Shown here: positions 6,618 to 14,442 of the stretch, in pieces
How positions within the stretch are numbered: the first letter of the stretch is position 1
Layout of the letters: every line of letters begins with the position of its first letter
DNA from: B46-G9 sp964581175
GTDB taxonomy: Bacteria; Desulfobacterota; DSM-4660; Desulfatiglandales; Desulfatiglandaceae
Direction: 5' to 3'
Assembly (NCBI GenBank): GCA_964581175.1
Contig: CAZONI010000075.1
Coordinates: forward strand, 1 to 17,351
DNA length: 17,351 nt
The notes under the pieces: model-generated
What the model saw: only the letters and a program-made list of their open reading frames with translations
Database searches by the model: none
Told to the model about the DNA's origin: nothing
Made by a program: the position numbers and the translations under genes

Positions 6618-7919
6618 TCAGCGGCCGGAGGATGCGGCCGAGTCCGGGCGAAAGATCACGTGTTCCATGACCAGTGCGGCGATTACCCCAACCACGAACG
6701 CATTGCCGAAAATGGGCCTGAGAACGACGGGGAAGGAACGCAGCACTTCCGGCTCCAGAAATGCGACGACCGTGGCGAGCAAGACCGGCAGGCCGACGAT
6801 CACCCCATGCTCGAACCGGAATGCCTCACTGGCCTGCAGGAGGACGGACAGTCCTGTAGCTACCTGTGCGCACAGGATGTAGGTGAAAACACACCCGATA
6901 ACCGCCGGCGGGATGTGCCCGATCACGCCGATGGCCAAGGGTGAAAAGGCCAGGAGCAGGAGGATAAGGGCAGCGGGGAGCAGGGTAAACCTGGATGCGC
7001 ACCCGCTTGAAGCCACAACGCCCGGGCTCAAAGAAAAATCAACCGGACCCAGCACTCCGAAAAACCCGGACACTGCATTGGCCAGGCCGGTGAAGGCGAT
7101 GCCACGGGTGAGCCGGCCGGGCATCCCTGAGGGTTTGATCAATTCATACATGGACTGGATGGAACCAAGGTCGTTCACCGATAAGGCCAGGAAGCAGAAG
7201 AGGAAGGAGACCAGTACGCCCGGGTCGAACGAAGGGCGGGTGATCAGGTGGGTGAAGAATCCTGCGAAGGCCTTCCCGGCGGAAACTGCCCCGGCTTCCG
7301 GCATGTGGCCGAAGAGGAGGTAATAGGCCATTGATCCGACAGCCATGGCCCACACGATCACCGTCGATTTCCAGATACTCGACAGGCGCCGCTGCGCCAG
7401 GAACATGGCGAACAGGAACAGGAGCGCAAAGACGAGATTGGCAAGGGGCGAGGCGGGCCCGGACCGGACTATGAGATTCCGGAGTGTGGGCGCGAGACTG
7501 AACGAGATCAACAAGAGAACAGCGGCGACCACCCGGGCGGTGAACAGGGCTTGCAGATACCGGAATACGCCGCTGACGCTCGCCAGGGCGAGAAGGAGCC
7601 CGCCCACGAGAATGGAGGAATAAACGGTATTCAGTGGGAATCCGCGGCTGGCGATGACTCCGATGAGCAGCACCGTGGACGGGCCGGCAATCAGCGGAAG
7701 GCGGTGCCCCCACAGGACCTGGCAGAACAGGGTGAGGGCCGTAATGAAGCAGAGCTTCTGCAGGTACATCACCTGGTTGCCCCATGCGCTGAAGTGGAGC
7801 CCTCCCGCTACTTTGCCGATGATAATGATCCCGGGCACGGCAATGGCCAGCCATTGAAGGCCGAACAGGAGCAATGCCCCGAAAGGCGGGTGTTCTTCAA
7901 GACCGTACCTGAGCTGCAT
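6618..7919 (-). CDS. NCS2-family (nucleobase:cation symporter-2-like) permease with altered signature motifs
   Basis: A 433-residue polytopic membrane protein with about 12-14 hydrophobic segments. The overall pattern is that of uracil/xanthine permeases: an LQWLAIAVPGIIIIG first helix, GPSTVLLIGVIASRGFP, LANAVSGFFGVLGPVDFSLSPGVV, and IPPAVIGCVFTYILCAQVATGL. ATG at 7919 has GGGAGG at ideal spacing and is preferred over an upstream in-frame start at 7994. Several residues essential in studied members are changed: QH of helix 1 reads QW, the [Q/E/P]N.G signature reads LSPG, and the acidic residue of helix 8 reads N in SVNDLGS. The fold is clear, but transport of uracil or xanthine is not supported by the residues present. 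It is convergent with the PEBP gene. Confidence 0.8.
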   Translation of the reverse strand: MQLRYGLEEHPPFGALLLFGLQWLAIAVPGIIIIGKVAGGLHFSAWGNQVMYLQKLCFITALTLFCQVLWGHRLPLIAGPSTVLLIGVIASRGFPLNTVYSSILVGGLLLALASVSGVFRYLQALFTARVVAAVLLLISFSLAPTLRNLIVRSGPASPLANLVFALLFLFAMFLAQRRLSSIWKSTVIVWAMAVGSMAYYLLFGHMPEAGAVSAGKAFAGFFTHLITRPSFDPGVLVSFLFCFLALSVNDLGSIQSMYELIKPSGMPGRLTRGIAFTGLANAVSGFFGVLGPVDFSLSPGVVASSGCASRFTLLPAALILLLLAFSPLAIGVIGHIPPAVIGCVFTYILCAQVATGLSVLLQASEAFRFEHGVIVGLPVLLATVVAFLEPEVLRSFPVVLRPIFGNAFVVGVIAALVMEHVIFRPDSAASSGR

Positions 7920-8343
7920 CCGGATACCTCCCTGCACCCTTTTCTTCCGTCTCTTATGTCCGGCGGCAGATATCCCCGACCTGCCCGTCACCATTTAGCG
8001 CCAGGTGCCGAACATCTGCATCATACTGTTCCAAAAAACAAATTTCAATCAGGTTAATCCTGTCCTGGTCCGCCGACAAGGCATCATGCGTTGCTTTGTC
8101 TTACAGCTTATGCCTTGCTCCCCGCCCCTTTTCCTTTGCCATCTTGATAAAGAAAAGGTAAGCTGAATCGACCTTTATTCGGCAACCGCACGCTTGGGAC
8201 TCCGCCACAGGAAGCGCAGTGACAAAAAGCTCTTCAGGATCGTCCCTTCCTGAGAGTGCTGCCCACTCTGACTCCGAAAGCTTACCGCGCCATGCTGGAT
8301 TCGGCGGGGCTGCTGTCGGCAGGGAAAATGTCCTCAGTAGCGC
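7920..8343. other. Intergenic region between the NCS2 permease and UbiA genes
   Basis: This 424-base divergent spacer should hold promoters for both genes, though I see no strong consensus boxes. The permease ribosome site is at its left edge. A CTTTTC/GAAAAG inverted repeat lies at about 8130-8156. The right part (8223-8372) contains an open frame that resembles the tail of a methyltransferase and runs into the ubiA-like gene. Confidence 0.4.
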
Positions 8344-8372
8344 ATGAATTTCTCATCGCAAAGAAATCTTAG
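8223..8372 (+). pseudogene. Possible 3' remnant of a protein gene (methyltransferase-like tail)
   Basis: An open frame of 49 codons without its own convincing start reads PFLRVLPTLTPKAYRAMLD, SAGLLSAGKMSS and VAHEFLIAKKS before TAG. The wording 'TPKAYRAMLDSAG' followed by a short strand-rich end resembles the C-terminus of class I SAM methyltransferases, but this is recall only. A stop at 8220 interrupts the frame upstream and no matching frame precedes it. The stop overlaps the first 29 bases of the UbiA-like gene, as in a translationally coupled pair. It may be a decayed gene that once preceded ubiA, or chance. Confidence 0.25.
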
Positions 8373-9282
8373 TGGTCCGGAACGCCTGAAGCTGTTTTTC
8401 GCGCTCTCTAGGACGCCCCACGCCTTGCTGGACATGGCTACGCCATGCCTTGCAGCCTTGCTCTGGCTCGGCGCGTTCCCCCCGATGCGGGTGGCCCTGC
8501 TGGGGTTGGTGACGGTTTTCGCCGGCTATACATCCGTCTACGCTTTGAACGACGTCATCAACCACCGTTCCGACAGGAAGAAAGTCCAGCAGGGCGGATT
8601 TCAGGATGCCGGAAATTATCTGGACGGTGTCATGGTACGCCACCCTCTGGCCCACGGCCTGATCGGTCTGGGAGAGAGCCTGTTGTGGACCACGGGTTGG
8701 GCCGTTCTGGCGGTGGCAGGCGCATATATGCTGAACCCTGTGTGCGTCCTGGTCTTCATGAGCGGCTGTGCGCTCGAGGCCGTCTATTGCCTCATGTGGC
8801 GGGTGACCTGGCTGCGAAGCATCGTCAGCGGAGCTGTCAAGACGTCGGGTGCACTAGCCGCTGTATTTGCGGTAGACCCCCATCCTTCGTTCTCTTTTCT
8901 GCTCTTCCTGTTTCTGTGGCTGTTCTTTTGGGAGATCGGCGGGCAGAACATTCCGAACGATTGGACCGACATAGAGGAAGACAGACGTGTGCAGGCGAAG
9001 ACCATTCCGGTGAGATTCGGACCCGAGGCGGCTTCCGCATTCATTGTCTGCTCCCTTTTGATTACTCCGGCGGTCAGTTATGTACTCTTGAGACTGACAC
9101 CCTACAGTTTCGGGCTGCCATATTTGGCGGCCTGTCTCCTGGCCGGGATTTGCCTGCTCCTCGTCCCTGCCTGCCGGCTGTTCAAGACCAGGGAGCGGAA
9201 CCATGCGATAGCCCTTTTCAACAGGGCCAGCTATTATCCCCTGGCCCTGCTGGTTGTGGTGACAGCGAGATCTTTGCTCTGA
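8344..9282 (+). CDS. UbiA-family prenyltransferase
   Basis: A 312-residue integral membrane protein with about nine hydrophobic segments. The first aspartate motif is N69-D70-V-I-N73-H-R-S-D77 (canonical NDxxDxxxD, here with Asn at the middle position). The second is N205-D206-W-T-D209-I-E-E-D213, followed by AKTIPVRFG. These bind the magnesium-prenyl diphosphate. The opening FFALSRTPHALLDMATP is typical of the family. UbiA enzymes attach polyprenyl chains to aromatic rings in quinone, heme or lipid biosynthesis; a menaquinone-related role is plausible given the UbiE-type gene 4 kb away but is not proven. The start at 8344 has only a weak GGGAAAA upstream. The next gene begins 25 bases after the stop, suggesting an operon. 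Confidence 0.85.
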   Translation: MNFSSQRNLSGPERLKLFFALSRTPHALLDMATPCLAALLWLGAFPPMRVALLGLVTVFAGYTSVYALNDVINHRSDRKKVQQGGFQDAGNYLDGVMVRHPLAHGLIGLGESLLWTTGWAVLAVAGAYMLNPVCVLVFMSGCALEAVYCLMWRVTWLRSIVSGAVKTSGALAAVFAVDPHPSFSFLLFLFLWLFFWEIGGQNIPNDWTDIEEDRRVQAKTIPVRFGPEAASAFIVCSLLITPAVSYVLLRLTPYSFGLPYLAACLLAGICLLLVPACRLFKTRERNHAIALFNRASYYPLALLVVVTARSLL

Positions 9283-9307
9283 AACTCTAAAGAGGAGATG
9301 CCTCGAC

Positions 9308-10021
9308 ATGAAGAAGTTTGATCCTGAAGAGCTCTCCGGTTTCAACGGCGAGACCGGGGCCCCCGTTTATGTAGCAGTCCAGGGAAAAGTAATCGATGTG
9401 AGCGAGAGCAAATTATGGAAGGGGGGCCTCCACATGAAACGCCACCATGCGGGCAAAGACCTGTCGGTGGATTTCAAAGCCGCTCCCCACGGGGAAGAGG
9501 TCCTGGAGCGCTACCCGCAAGTGGGCGTCCTCCAGGAGAAAAAAGTACCGGAGAGAAAAATCCCCGGGCCCCTGGCATGGCTTCTCGCGCGATATCCCAT
9601 GCTCAGGCGTCATCCTCACCCCATGATGGTGCATTTTCCGATTGCCTTCATGTTCTCCGCGCCGGTCTTCACGATTCTGTATCTCCTCACGGGCGTCAAA
9701 TCGTTTGAGCTGACAGGCTTTTACTGTCTGGGGGCAGGCATTTTTTTTACTCCTGTGGCCATACTCACAGGCTTCTACACATGGTGGCTGAATTACCTGG
9801 CTAGACCCACCAGGCCCGTGGCCGTCAAGCAACGGGTTTCATTGATCCTGCTGGCCCTCGAGATCGTCCTTTTTGCCTGGCGGGTCCGTTCGCCCGGGAT
9901 TCTTGACACAATGACCGCGGCCGGATCGATCTATTTTCTGCTCATCCTCTCTTTGCTTCCCCTCGTCACCATCATCGGCTGGTTCGGTGCGAAACTGACG
10001 TTTCCTGTTGAACGGGAATGA
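9308..10021 (+). CDS. Cytochrome b5-like heme-binding domain fused to DUF2231 membrane domain
   Basis: A 237-residue two-domain protein. Residues 1-77 form a bacterial cytochrome-b5-like domain: FDPEELSGFNGETGAPVYVA, VQGKVIDVSESKLWKGGLH, MKRHHAGKDLS, APHGEEVLERYPQVG. H46 or H47 and H61 are candidate heme ligands. Residues 100-230 are a DUF2231-like membrane domain opening with RHPHPMMVHFPIAF and having four hydrophobic segments. The histidine-rich entry could bind a second heme. Start ATG 9308 follows AAAGAGGAG at ideal spacing, 25 bases after ubiA. A quinol-linked or membrane electron-transfer role fits both the domains and the UbiA neighbour. It has no signal peptide, so the b5-like domain likely faces the cytoplasm. 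Confidence 0.85.
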   Translation: MKKFDPEELSGFNGETGAPVYVAVQGKVIDVSESKLWKGGLHMKRHHAGKDLSVDFKAAPHGEEVLERYPQVGVLQEKKVPERKIPGPLAWLLARYPMLRRHPHPMMVHFPIAFMFSAPVFTILYLLTGVKSFELTGFYCLGAGIFFTPVAILTGFYTWWLNYLARPTRPVAVKQRVSLILLALEIVLFAWRVRSPGILDTMTAAGSIYFLLILSLLPLVTIIGWFGAKLTFPVERE

Positions 10022-10142
10022 AAGTAGAAGGCCCCCGCGTCCTGCTTATCGCGGCCGCGAGGGCAACAAACGGCTGAGGGTGAGGCAAAAGAGGGGGATC
10101 AAGGCAGCAACCTTTGGAATAAGACGGAGCATAGTTGCCGCT

Positions 10143-10526
10143 TCACTCCGGCCCATTGGGAAAGAGGATAGACTCTGCAACTTCAACGATCTCCTTCGAC
10201 GTGACCGATCCTTTTGAAAGAAATAATGAAGCGCCGTCCTTGAGGGCAACTTCCTGTGTCTCCTGCGAATCGTAACCACTCAACATGACAATTGTCACGT
10301 CCGGGTGGAGCTCCTTGATTTCTTTGGTGAGCACGAGGCCGCTCTTATCGGGCAGTCGAATATCCATGAAAATGAGTTTGGGGAGAGACTCGTCAATCTT
10401 TCCACAGGCCTCTCCGGCATCCGATGCCTCTTCGATGCGCACTGACGGAAAGCTTGACGTCAGCAGGCTCTTCACGGTCTTCCTGAAAATGGCGCTGTCA
10501 TCTATTAACAGTATGCCGGACACCAT
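10143..10526 (-). CDS. Single-domain response regulator (CheY-like receiver)
   Basis: A 127-residue receiver domain with no output domain. The conserved set is complete: acidic pair D9-D10 in ILLIDDS, phosphoacceptor D55 in IFMDIRLPD, S83 in MLSGYDS and K105 in LFLSKGS. ATG 10526 begins MVSGILLIDDS right at the fold. An in-frame upstream start at 10628 would add 34 residues of no recognisable fold and has no better ribosome site. AAGGG upstream of 10526 is weak and distant. No histidine kinase is adjacent. It may act through protein contact, as stand-alone receivers do. The gene ends 121 bases from the convergent b5/DUF2231 gene. Confidence 0.88.
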   Translation of the reverse strand: MVSGILLIDDSAIFRKTVKSLLTSSFPSVRIEEASDAGEACGKIDESLPKLIFMDIRLPDKSGLVLTKEIKELHPDVTIVMLSGYDSQETQEVALKDGASLFLSKGSVTSKEIVEVAESILFPNGPE

Positions 10527-10824
10527 CACATTCCGCGACCCTTGGAGAAATCGCGATACCCCCGAACACAGGTTGACAAAAGGCATTTCAATAGACTCTC
10601 TTTTCAGGTTCATCCGGGTCTTGCCCAACTTCAGGCAAGGAGAGGTCCCTCCTGTACCGGATAGCCGGAAGAACCTCTTTTCGGATGCAGTTTACTGCTT
10701 CATGTCAAAGAAGCATATGGGGTGTTTTGTGTATTTGCTCTGCATTACGGCCTTATTATCAGGTACATAGGCGGCTGCCGCTGCGAATGGTCTCCCGCAC
10801 CTTTTCAGCGCCACGAAAAAGGCA
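10527..10824. other. Intergenic region upstream of the response regulator
   Basis: No credible gene in about 300 bases. On the minus strand, which is the transcribed direction for both neighbours, TTGACA (near 10701-10706) is followed by a GCAGT-AA-ACTGC dyad (complement of GCAGTTTACTGC). These are candidates for a promoter and operator, but no convincing -10 box is present. Confidence 0.3.
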
Positions 10825-11145
10825 TCAGCCGGAGGCAACAGCATGATTAGTCTCTTCCTTTTCGGCGAATTGCATTAAATCCGCGTCCAAAAGGTATTCA
10901 GGCAGTAATAGCCAGATCATTTCCCATCCTTCGCTGTTGACCACCATAACGGATCCATCGTTTCCAACGCATTCATTCTTGCAGTGTGGCAGAATCTCGG
11001 GATGCTCTTTTTTCAGCTTTTTCCAAATGGCGTCGGAATCGTCCGCCAGGCCCACGGCACGGATGGCATCGAGGACCGAAACCCGCCCGTCGTGCGTGAA
11101 CCTAACAGGTCCCTCCACCAGATTCAGAACGACAGCTTTTTTCAT
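10825..11145 (-). CDS. Small BRO/KilA-N-like domain protein
   Basis: A 106-residue soluble protein. The core VRFTHDGRVSVLDAIRAVGL, SDAIWKKLKKEHPEIL, then VVNSEGWEMIWLLLPEYLL follows the outline of BRO-N/phage antirepressor domains: a strand pair, a helix with an 'xxALGxxxxxDAIxK' rhythm, and a final 'NxxGxxxLI..SKLP' segment. In this reading it would be a DNA-binding regulator. Two cysteines lie in CKNEC between these halves. ATG 11145 has TAGGAG nine bases upstream, a strong site. It is expressed separately from its neighbours, with more than 230 bases on each side. The domain assignment is from pattern only; otherwise it is hypothetical. Confidence 0.7.
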   Translation of the reverse strand: MKKAVVLNLVEGPVRFTHDGRVSVLDAIRAVGLADDSDAIWKKLKKEHPEILPHCKNECVGNDGSVMVVNSEGWEMIWLLLPEYLLDADLMQFAEKEETNHAVASG

Positions 11146-11380
11146 AACAATATCTCCTATAGCCGGATTTGGGATTGTCCTAATAGATCTCGAACGGGAA
11201 GATCTCGTTCATTGGCTGAAGAATCGAGTCGCCAAGACCGCCCGTTTGTCTTCAGGAGACAGGAAATGAGAGAAAAGTGGAATGGGGCAAATCCTGTATT
11301 CTGGGGCAAAAGCTCATGCATATTCATCTTTCGAACGACGAACGGCGACACGAATCTCCATGAATAATCATTGGTTACAC

Positions 11381-12166
11381 CTACCGAATGAGCCTCCTGC
11401 GCATGAAAGACAAGGATAATCCTGTAAAGAAGACGAAGAAAACCACGAGATAGGCAATGTTCAAGGCCGGAGAGCCTTCCGTCACCCCCATGGCGCAGTC
11501 CCGCGTAAGTGTCACAAGATGGTACAGGGGAAAAATCAGGGAAACGGTTTGAGCCCAGTGGGGAAGTGCGGAGACAGGGAAGAATGTGCCGCTGAACAGG
11601 AACATGGGGGTGATGAAAAGGAAGACGGGGAGGTTGAACATGTCGATGCTGGCCACGATGCCTGTGAAAAACATCCCGATAGCGCCGAAGGCAAGTCCTC
11701 CCAGCAAGGCCAGAACCACGATGAGAAACCCCAGCGGAAACGTGATGAAACCCAGGATCCCAAGTACCGCCACCATGATAACGGCGGCCCCGACCGCCTT
11801 GCTGGCGCTCCAAACGATCTCGGCCAGGATGATCTCCTCCAGGGAAAGGGGAGTCGCCAACATGCCGTCAAAGGTCTTCTGGTAGTACATGCGCACGAAA
11901 GAGGCATAACTCGTCTCGAAAAACGCGGTCGACATCACCGCTGTTGCGATGAGTGCCGGGGCGATGAACTGAGTATAGGACAGGGTGGCTCCGCCGTAGG
12001 TTATGGGGCTCACCAGATAACGAAAACCGATACCGAAGGCCGCGATATAAAACAGCGGTTCGAGAAGCGGGACGAGGAAATTCACTTTCCAGATGCGGCG
12101 ATATACGATGAGATTTCGCTGCCATACCTGGAAAAAACGCCATGAGAAATGGGATAACTCGATCAT
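11381..12166 (-). CDS. ABC-2-type transporter permease (NodJ/DrrB-like)
   Basis: A 261-residue membrane protein with six predicted helices of the ABC-2 exporter permease family. Recognisable parts are the amphipathic start FSWRFFQVWQRNLIVYRR, LVPLLEPLFYIAAFGIGFR, MYYQKTFDGMLATPLSLEEI (the coupling-helix region), FITPMFLFSGTFFPVSALP and FPLYHLVTLTRD. These match NodJ-like permeases. ATG 12166 overlaps the TGA of the ATPase gene as ATGA, so the pair should be translationally coupled. An upstream in-frame start at 12232 lies inside the ATPase and is not needed. Substrate unknown; relatives export drugs, lipo-oligosaccharides or polysaccharides. Confidence 0.9.
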   Translation of the reverse strand: MIELSHFSWRFFQVWQRNLIVYRRIWKVNFLVPLLEPLFYIAAFGIGFRYLVSPITYGGATLSYTQFIAPALIATAVMSTAFFETSYASFVRMYYQKTFDGMLATPLSLEEIILAEIVWSASKAVGAAVIMVAVLGILGFITFPLGFLIVVLALLGGLAFGAIGMFFTGIVASIDMFNLPVFLFITPMFLFSGTFFPVSALPHWAQTVSLIFPLYHLVTLTRDCAMGVTEGSPALNIAYLVVFFVFFTGLSLSFMRRRLIR

Positions 12167-13068
12167 TCTCTCAGTTCCCTTCCCGTCAACCGCAGAAATA
12201 CGTCCTCCAGGGTAGCTGCCCGGAAAGTGCAACTCCGGGGGCAGTAGTCGGCCAGGATGCGCTCTCCTACCGAACTTTCTGCGTAGATGATGAGTTTTTG
12301 GCCGAGGACGTCGTAGTCCACTTGCTCCTGCGACAAGAACTGCACCAGGCCGGTGCCGGCGCCGTCGATTTCGATAATGGATTCACCTGCATGCAGGCGA
12401 ATGAGATCCTTCGGGGTCCCTTCCTCAAGGATCCTGCCCCTATCCATGATTGTCACCCGGTCGCACAAATGAGCCGCTTCTTCCATGTAGTGAGTCGTCA
12501 GGAGCAGGGTGGTACCTTTCCGGCGGAGTTCTAGAATTTTGTCCCACAGTTGGTGGCGGGACTGGGGGTCGAGACCCGTGGTCGGTTCGTCCAGAATGAC
12601 CAATTCAGGCTGGTTGATGAGTGCCCGAGCTATGGTGAGGCGCCTGGCCATCCCGCCGGAGAGTTCGATTACTTTGGCGGTTCTTTTCTTCTCGAGGGCG
12701 AAGAACCTGAGGAGATCATCAGCCCGATCCTTTGCAGTCGCCTTGGGAATGAGAAAATATCCTGCAAATACCTTCAGATTCTCTTCCACGCTCAAATCAG
12801 GATCCAGAGTGTTTTCCTGCTGGCAAACGCCGATACGGGAACGGATCTCCTTCCAGTGAGTTTGAATGTCAAGGCCGAAGACTCTCATGGTCCCTGCCGA
12901 GATGGGAGAGAAGCCATACGCCATCCGGATGACGGATGTCTTGCCTGCTCCATTGGGGCCAAGGAGGCCGTGGCATTCTCCCCTCCTCACCCGGAGGTTG
13001 ATCTTGTCCACCGCGACCACGTCTCCGTACTGTTTAAACAATCCAGCTGTTTCTATGACGGAATCCAC
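12163..13068 (-). CDS. ABC transporter ATP-binding protein (NodI/DrrA-like)
   Basis: A 301-residue ATPase with the full nucleotide-binding set: Walker A GPNGAGKTS (residues 37-45), Q-loop in GVCQQENTLDPDLSVEENL, signature LSGGMARRL, Walker B LVILDEPTTGLDP and H-loop TTHYMEEA. The ~80-residue C-terminal extension (SIIEIDGAGTG, then TLEDVFLRLTGREL) is typical of the DrrA/NodI exporters. The start is GTG at 13068 with GGGGGGG just upstream. It pairs with the permease at 11381-12166 to form a half-transporter expected to dimerise. It is divergent from the ubiE-like gene, and the 241-base gap contains a CCCAATTGGG palindrome at 13198-13207. Confidence 0.93.
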   Translation of the reverse strand: MDSVIETAGLFKQYGDVVAVDKINLRVRRGECHGLLGPNGAGKTSVIRMAYGFSPISAGTMRVFGLDIQTHWKEIRSRIGVCQQENTLDPDLSVEENLKVFAGYFLIPKATAKDRADDLLRFFALEKKRTAKVIELSGGMARRLTIARALINQPELVILDEPTTGLDPQSRHQLWDKILELRRKGTTLLLTTHYMEEAAHLCDRVTIMDRGRILEEGTPKDLIRLHAGESIIEIDGAGTGLVQFLSQEQVDYDVLGQKLIIYAESSVGERILADYCPRSCTFRAATLEDVFLRLTGRELRE

Positions 13069-13197
13069 GATGCCCCCCCTTCATTCGGACCTGAAAAACA
13101 CAGCCGCCCGCCCCTTCCAGTCGTCTCCGCCTTATTCTTGATCGACCATGGGACGGGTGAACATGGGGTGAATTGTGTATTCTGATCGCGGGCCCAC

Positions 13198-13207
13198 CCC
13201 AATTGGG
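13198..13207. promoter_or_regulatory. Perfect palindrome CCCAATTGGG in a divergent intergenic region
   Basis: This 10-base palindrome lies between the divergent ABC exporter and ubiE-like genes. It is embedded in a longer, looser dyad (GCGGGCCCA ... TTGGGCGGGC). Its placement about 100 bases upstream of one gene and 130 of the other suits an operator. No regulator is known. Confidence 0.3.
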
Positions 13208-13309
13208 CGGGCTTGCCGAAATCTGAGGAAAGGGGTATAGTTGATTGAATTCGACGGCAGATTTGGGAGAATGATCCAGGATCGCCCCTGGGAAATGCAG
13301 GAAAGAGAT

Positions 13310-14173
13310 ATGCCGCACATGCCATTGAAACAGATATGGTCCGATAGGGATCGACGTTTGGAACAACTGGATGAGTATGTGAATAAGGAACATCGGACCC
13401 GATTCGGCTTTGAAAACCTCAGCGAAGCGGAAAAGGCGGAGCGTGTACGCCGTCATTTTGATTCGGTGGCCTACAGATATGACGTCATGAACACCCTGCT
13501 CAGCCTGGGCGTCCATTATCTATGGAAACGGAAGGCCGTCCGCTTGCTGGATCTGGAGGCAGGGAATCGGGTCCTGGATGTGTGCGGCGGCACCGGAGAC
13601 CTGTCCATTTTGGCCGACCGGACCGTCGGGCACGCAGGGCAGGTGTTCCTCTGCGACATCAACTGGGACATGATGGCAGCCGGCAGGTCAAAGCGGACGA
13701 ACGCGGCAGCTCGCCGGCGGATCAGGTATGTACTGGGAGACGCCGAGCAGATCCCGTTCCCTGATGATACTTTTGATGCCGTGATGATGGGGTTTGCCGC
13801 GCGCAATATCACTCATATGAAACAGGCGTTCAAAGAGATGGTCCGCGTCCTCAGACCGGCCGGCAAATTTCTCTGCCTCGATTTCTCCAGACCTGTTTGG
13901 GGCTGGTTCAGGTGGTTGTATGACTTCTATTCTTTTAATGTCATGCCGGCCCTGGGAAAAGCGATAGCGGGAGACAAGAAGGCCTACACCTGCCTGCCGG
14001 AAACCATCAGGCAGTTCCTTTTGCCCCATGAACTTTCAAAAATCTTCGAGGAAGCGGGACTGTCGCGGGTCCGGTACCGGCTCCTGACTAACGGCATTGC
14101 TGTGGCGCATACGGGTTTCAAACCGGCAGGACTTTCATCATCGGGAGAGAATACCATTGCATGCGAGAGATGA
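13310..14173 (+). CDS. ubiE: UbiE/MenG-type demethylmenaquinone/ubiquinone methyltransferase
   Basis: A 287-residue class I SAM methyltransferase with the UbiE hallmark sequences: RRHFDSVAYRYDVMNTLLSLG, HYLWKR, RVLDVCGGTGDLS (SAM motif I), GDAEQIPFPDDTFDAVMMGF with AARNI, FKEMVRVLRPAGKFLCLDFS, and FYSFNVMPALGKAIAGD with YTCLPETIRQF. UbiE methylates demethylmenaquinone or the ubiquinone precursor. In an anaerobe the menaquinone reaction is expected. The ATG at 13310 has AGGAAAGAG at good spacing; in-frame starts at 13241 and 13271 have poorer sites. The ~45 residues before the family's usual start form a charged extension. The C-terminal ~15 residues beyond GIAVAHTGFKPA are also extra. Confidence 0.9.
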   Translation: MPHMPLKQIWSDRDRRLEQLDEYVNKEHRTRFGFENLSEAEKAERVRRHFDSVAYRYDVMNTLLSLGVHYLWKRKAVRLLDLEAGNRVLDVCGGTGDLSILADRTVGHAGQVFLCDINWDMMAAGRSKRTNAAARRRIRYVLGDAEQIPFPDDTFDAVMMGFAARNITHMKQAFKEMVRVLRPAGKFLCLDFSRPVWGWFRWLYDFYSFNVMPALGKAIAGDKKAYTCLPETIRQFLLPHELSKIFEEAGLSRVRYRLLTNGIAVAHTGFKPAGLSSSGENTIACER

Positions 14174-14187
14174 TTTGATCGTCCTGA

Positions 14188-14299
14188 AAGCGCCGGAAAC
14201 AGAGGGGGGAATGATAGTTCACGTTTCCAGTTCCCCTGATCGACACTGAAACCAGGATGTCGGCGCTTGCGGGGTCATGCATACGGTTTCAGTCATGAC
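14188..14299. promoter_or_regulatory. Cluster of interlocking inverted repeats downstream of ubiE
   Basis: Several perfect inverted repeats share the same ~110 bases: AAGCGCCG (14188-14195) with CGGCGCTT (14261-14268); GGAAAC (14195-14200) with GTTTCC (14223-14228); GGGGAA (14206-14211) with TTCCCC (14231-14236); ACTGAAACC (14245-14253) with GGTTTCAGT (14285-14293); GTCATG (14275-14280) with CATGAC (14294-14299). Some pairings exclude one another, so alternative folds are possible. There is no T-run, so a simple terminator is unlikely. The rest of the ~270-base gap to 14442 shows only the ribosome site of the next gene. Confidence 0.4.
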
Positions 14300-14442
14300 A
14301 AAATACATGGTTTCCCCCATTGATGAGTCTATTTCATTCCTATTAATCTAGTGGCTGAAAAGAAAGTCGCAAGGAACCGAGGATTTGGTTCTCAATACGC
14401 CCCGGATGGGCGTAACGATCAGGACACAAAGGAGGAAATGTC

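Noticed and set aside
8445..9290. 281-residue plus-strand open frame
   Set aside because: It overlaps the UbiA-like gene in another frame; rich in Arg, Pro and Gly with no recognisable domain.
10008..10217. 69-residue frame overlapping the ends of the b5/DUF2231 and response regulator genes
   Set aside because: Very basic, lacks a ribosome site, and overlaps a real gene on the opposite strand.
11519..12145. 208-residue plus-strand open frame
   Set aside because: It lies opposite the ABC permease and has a low-complexity, charged composition typical of the complement of hydrophobic codons.
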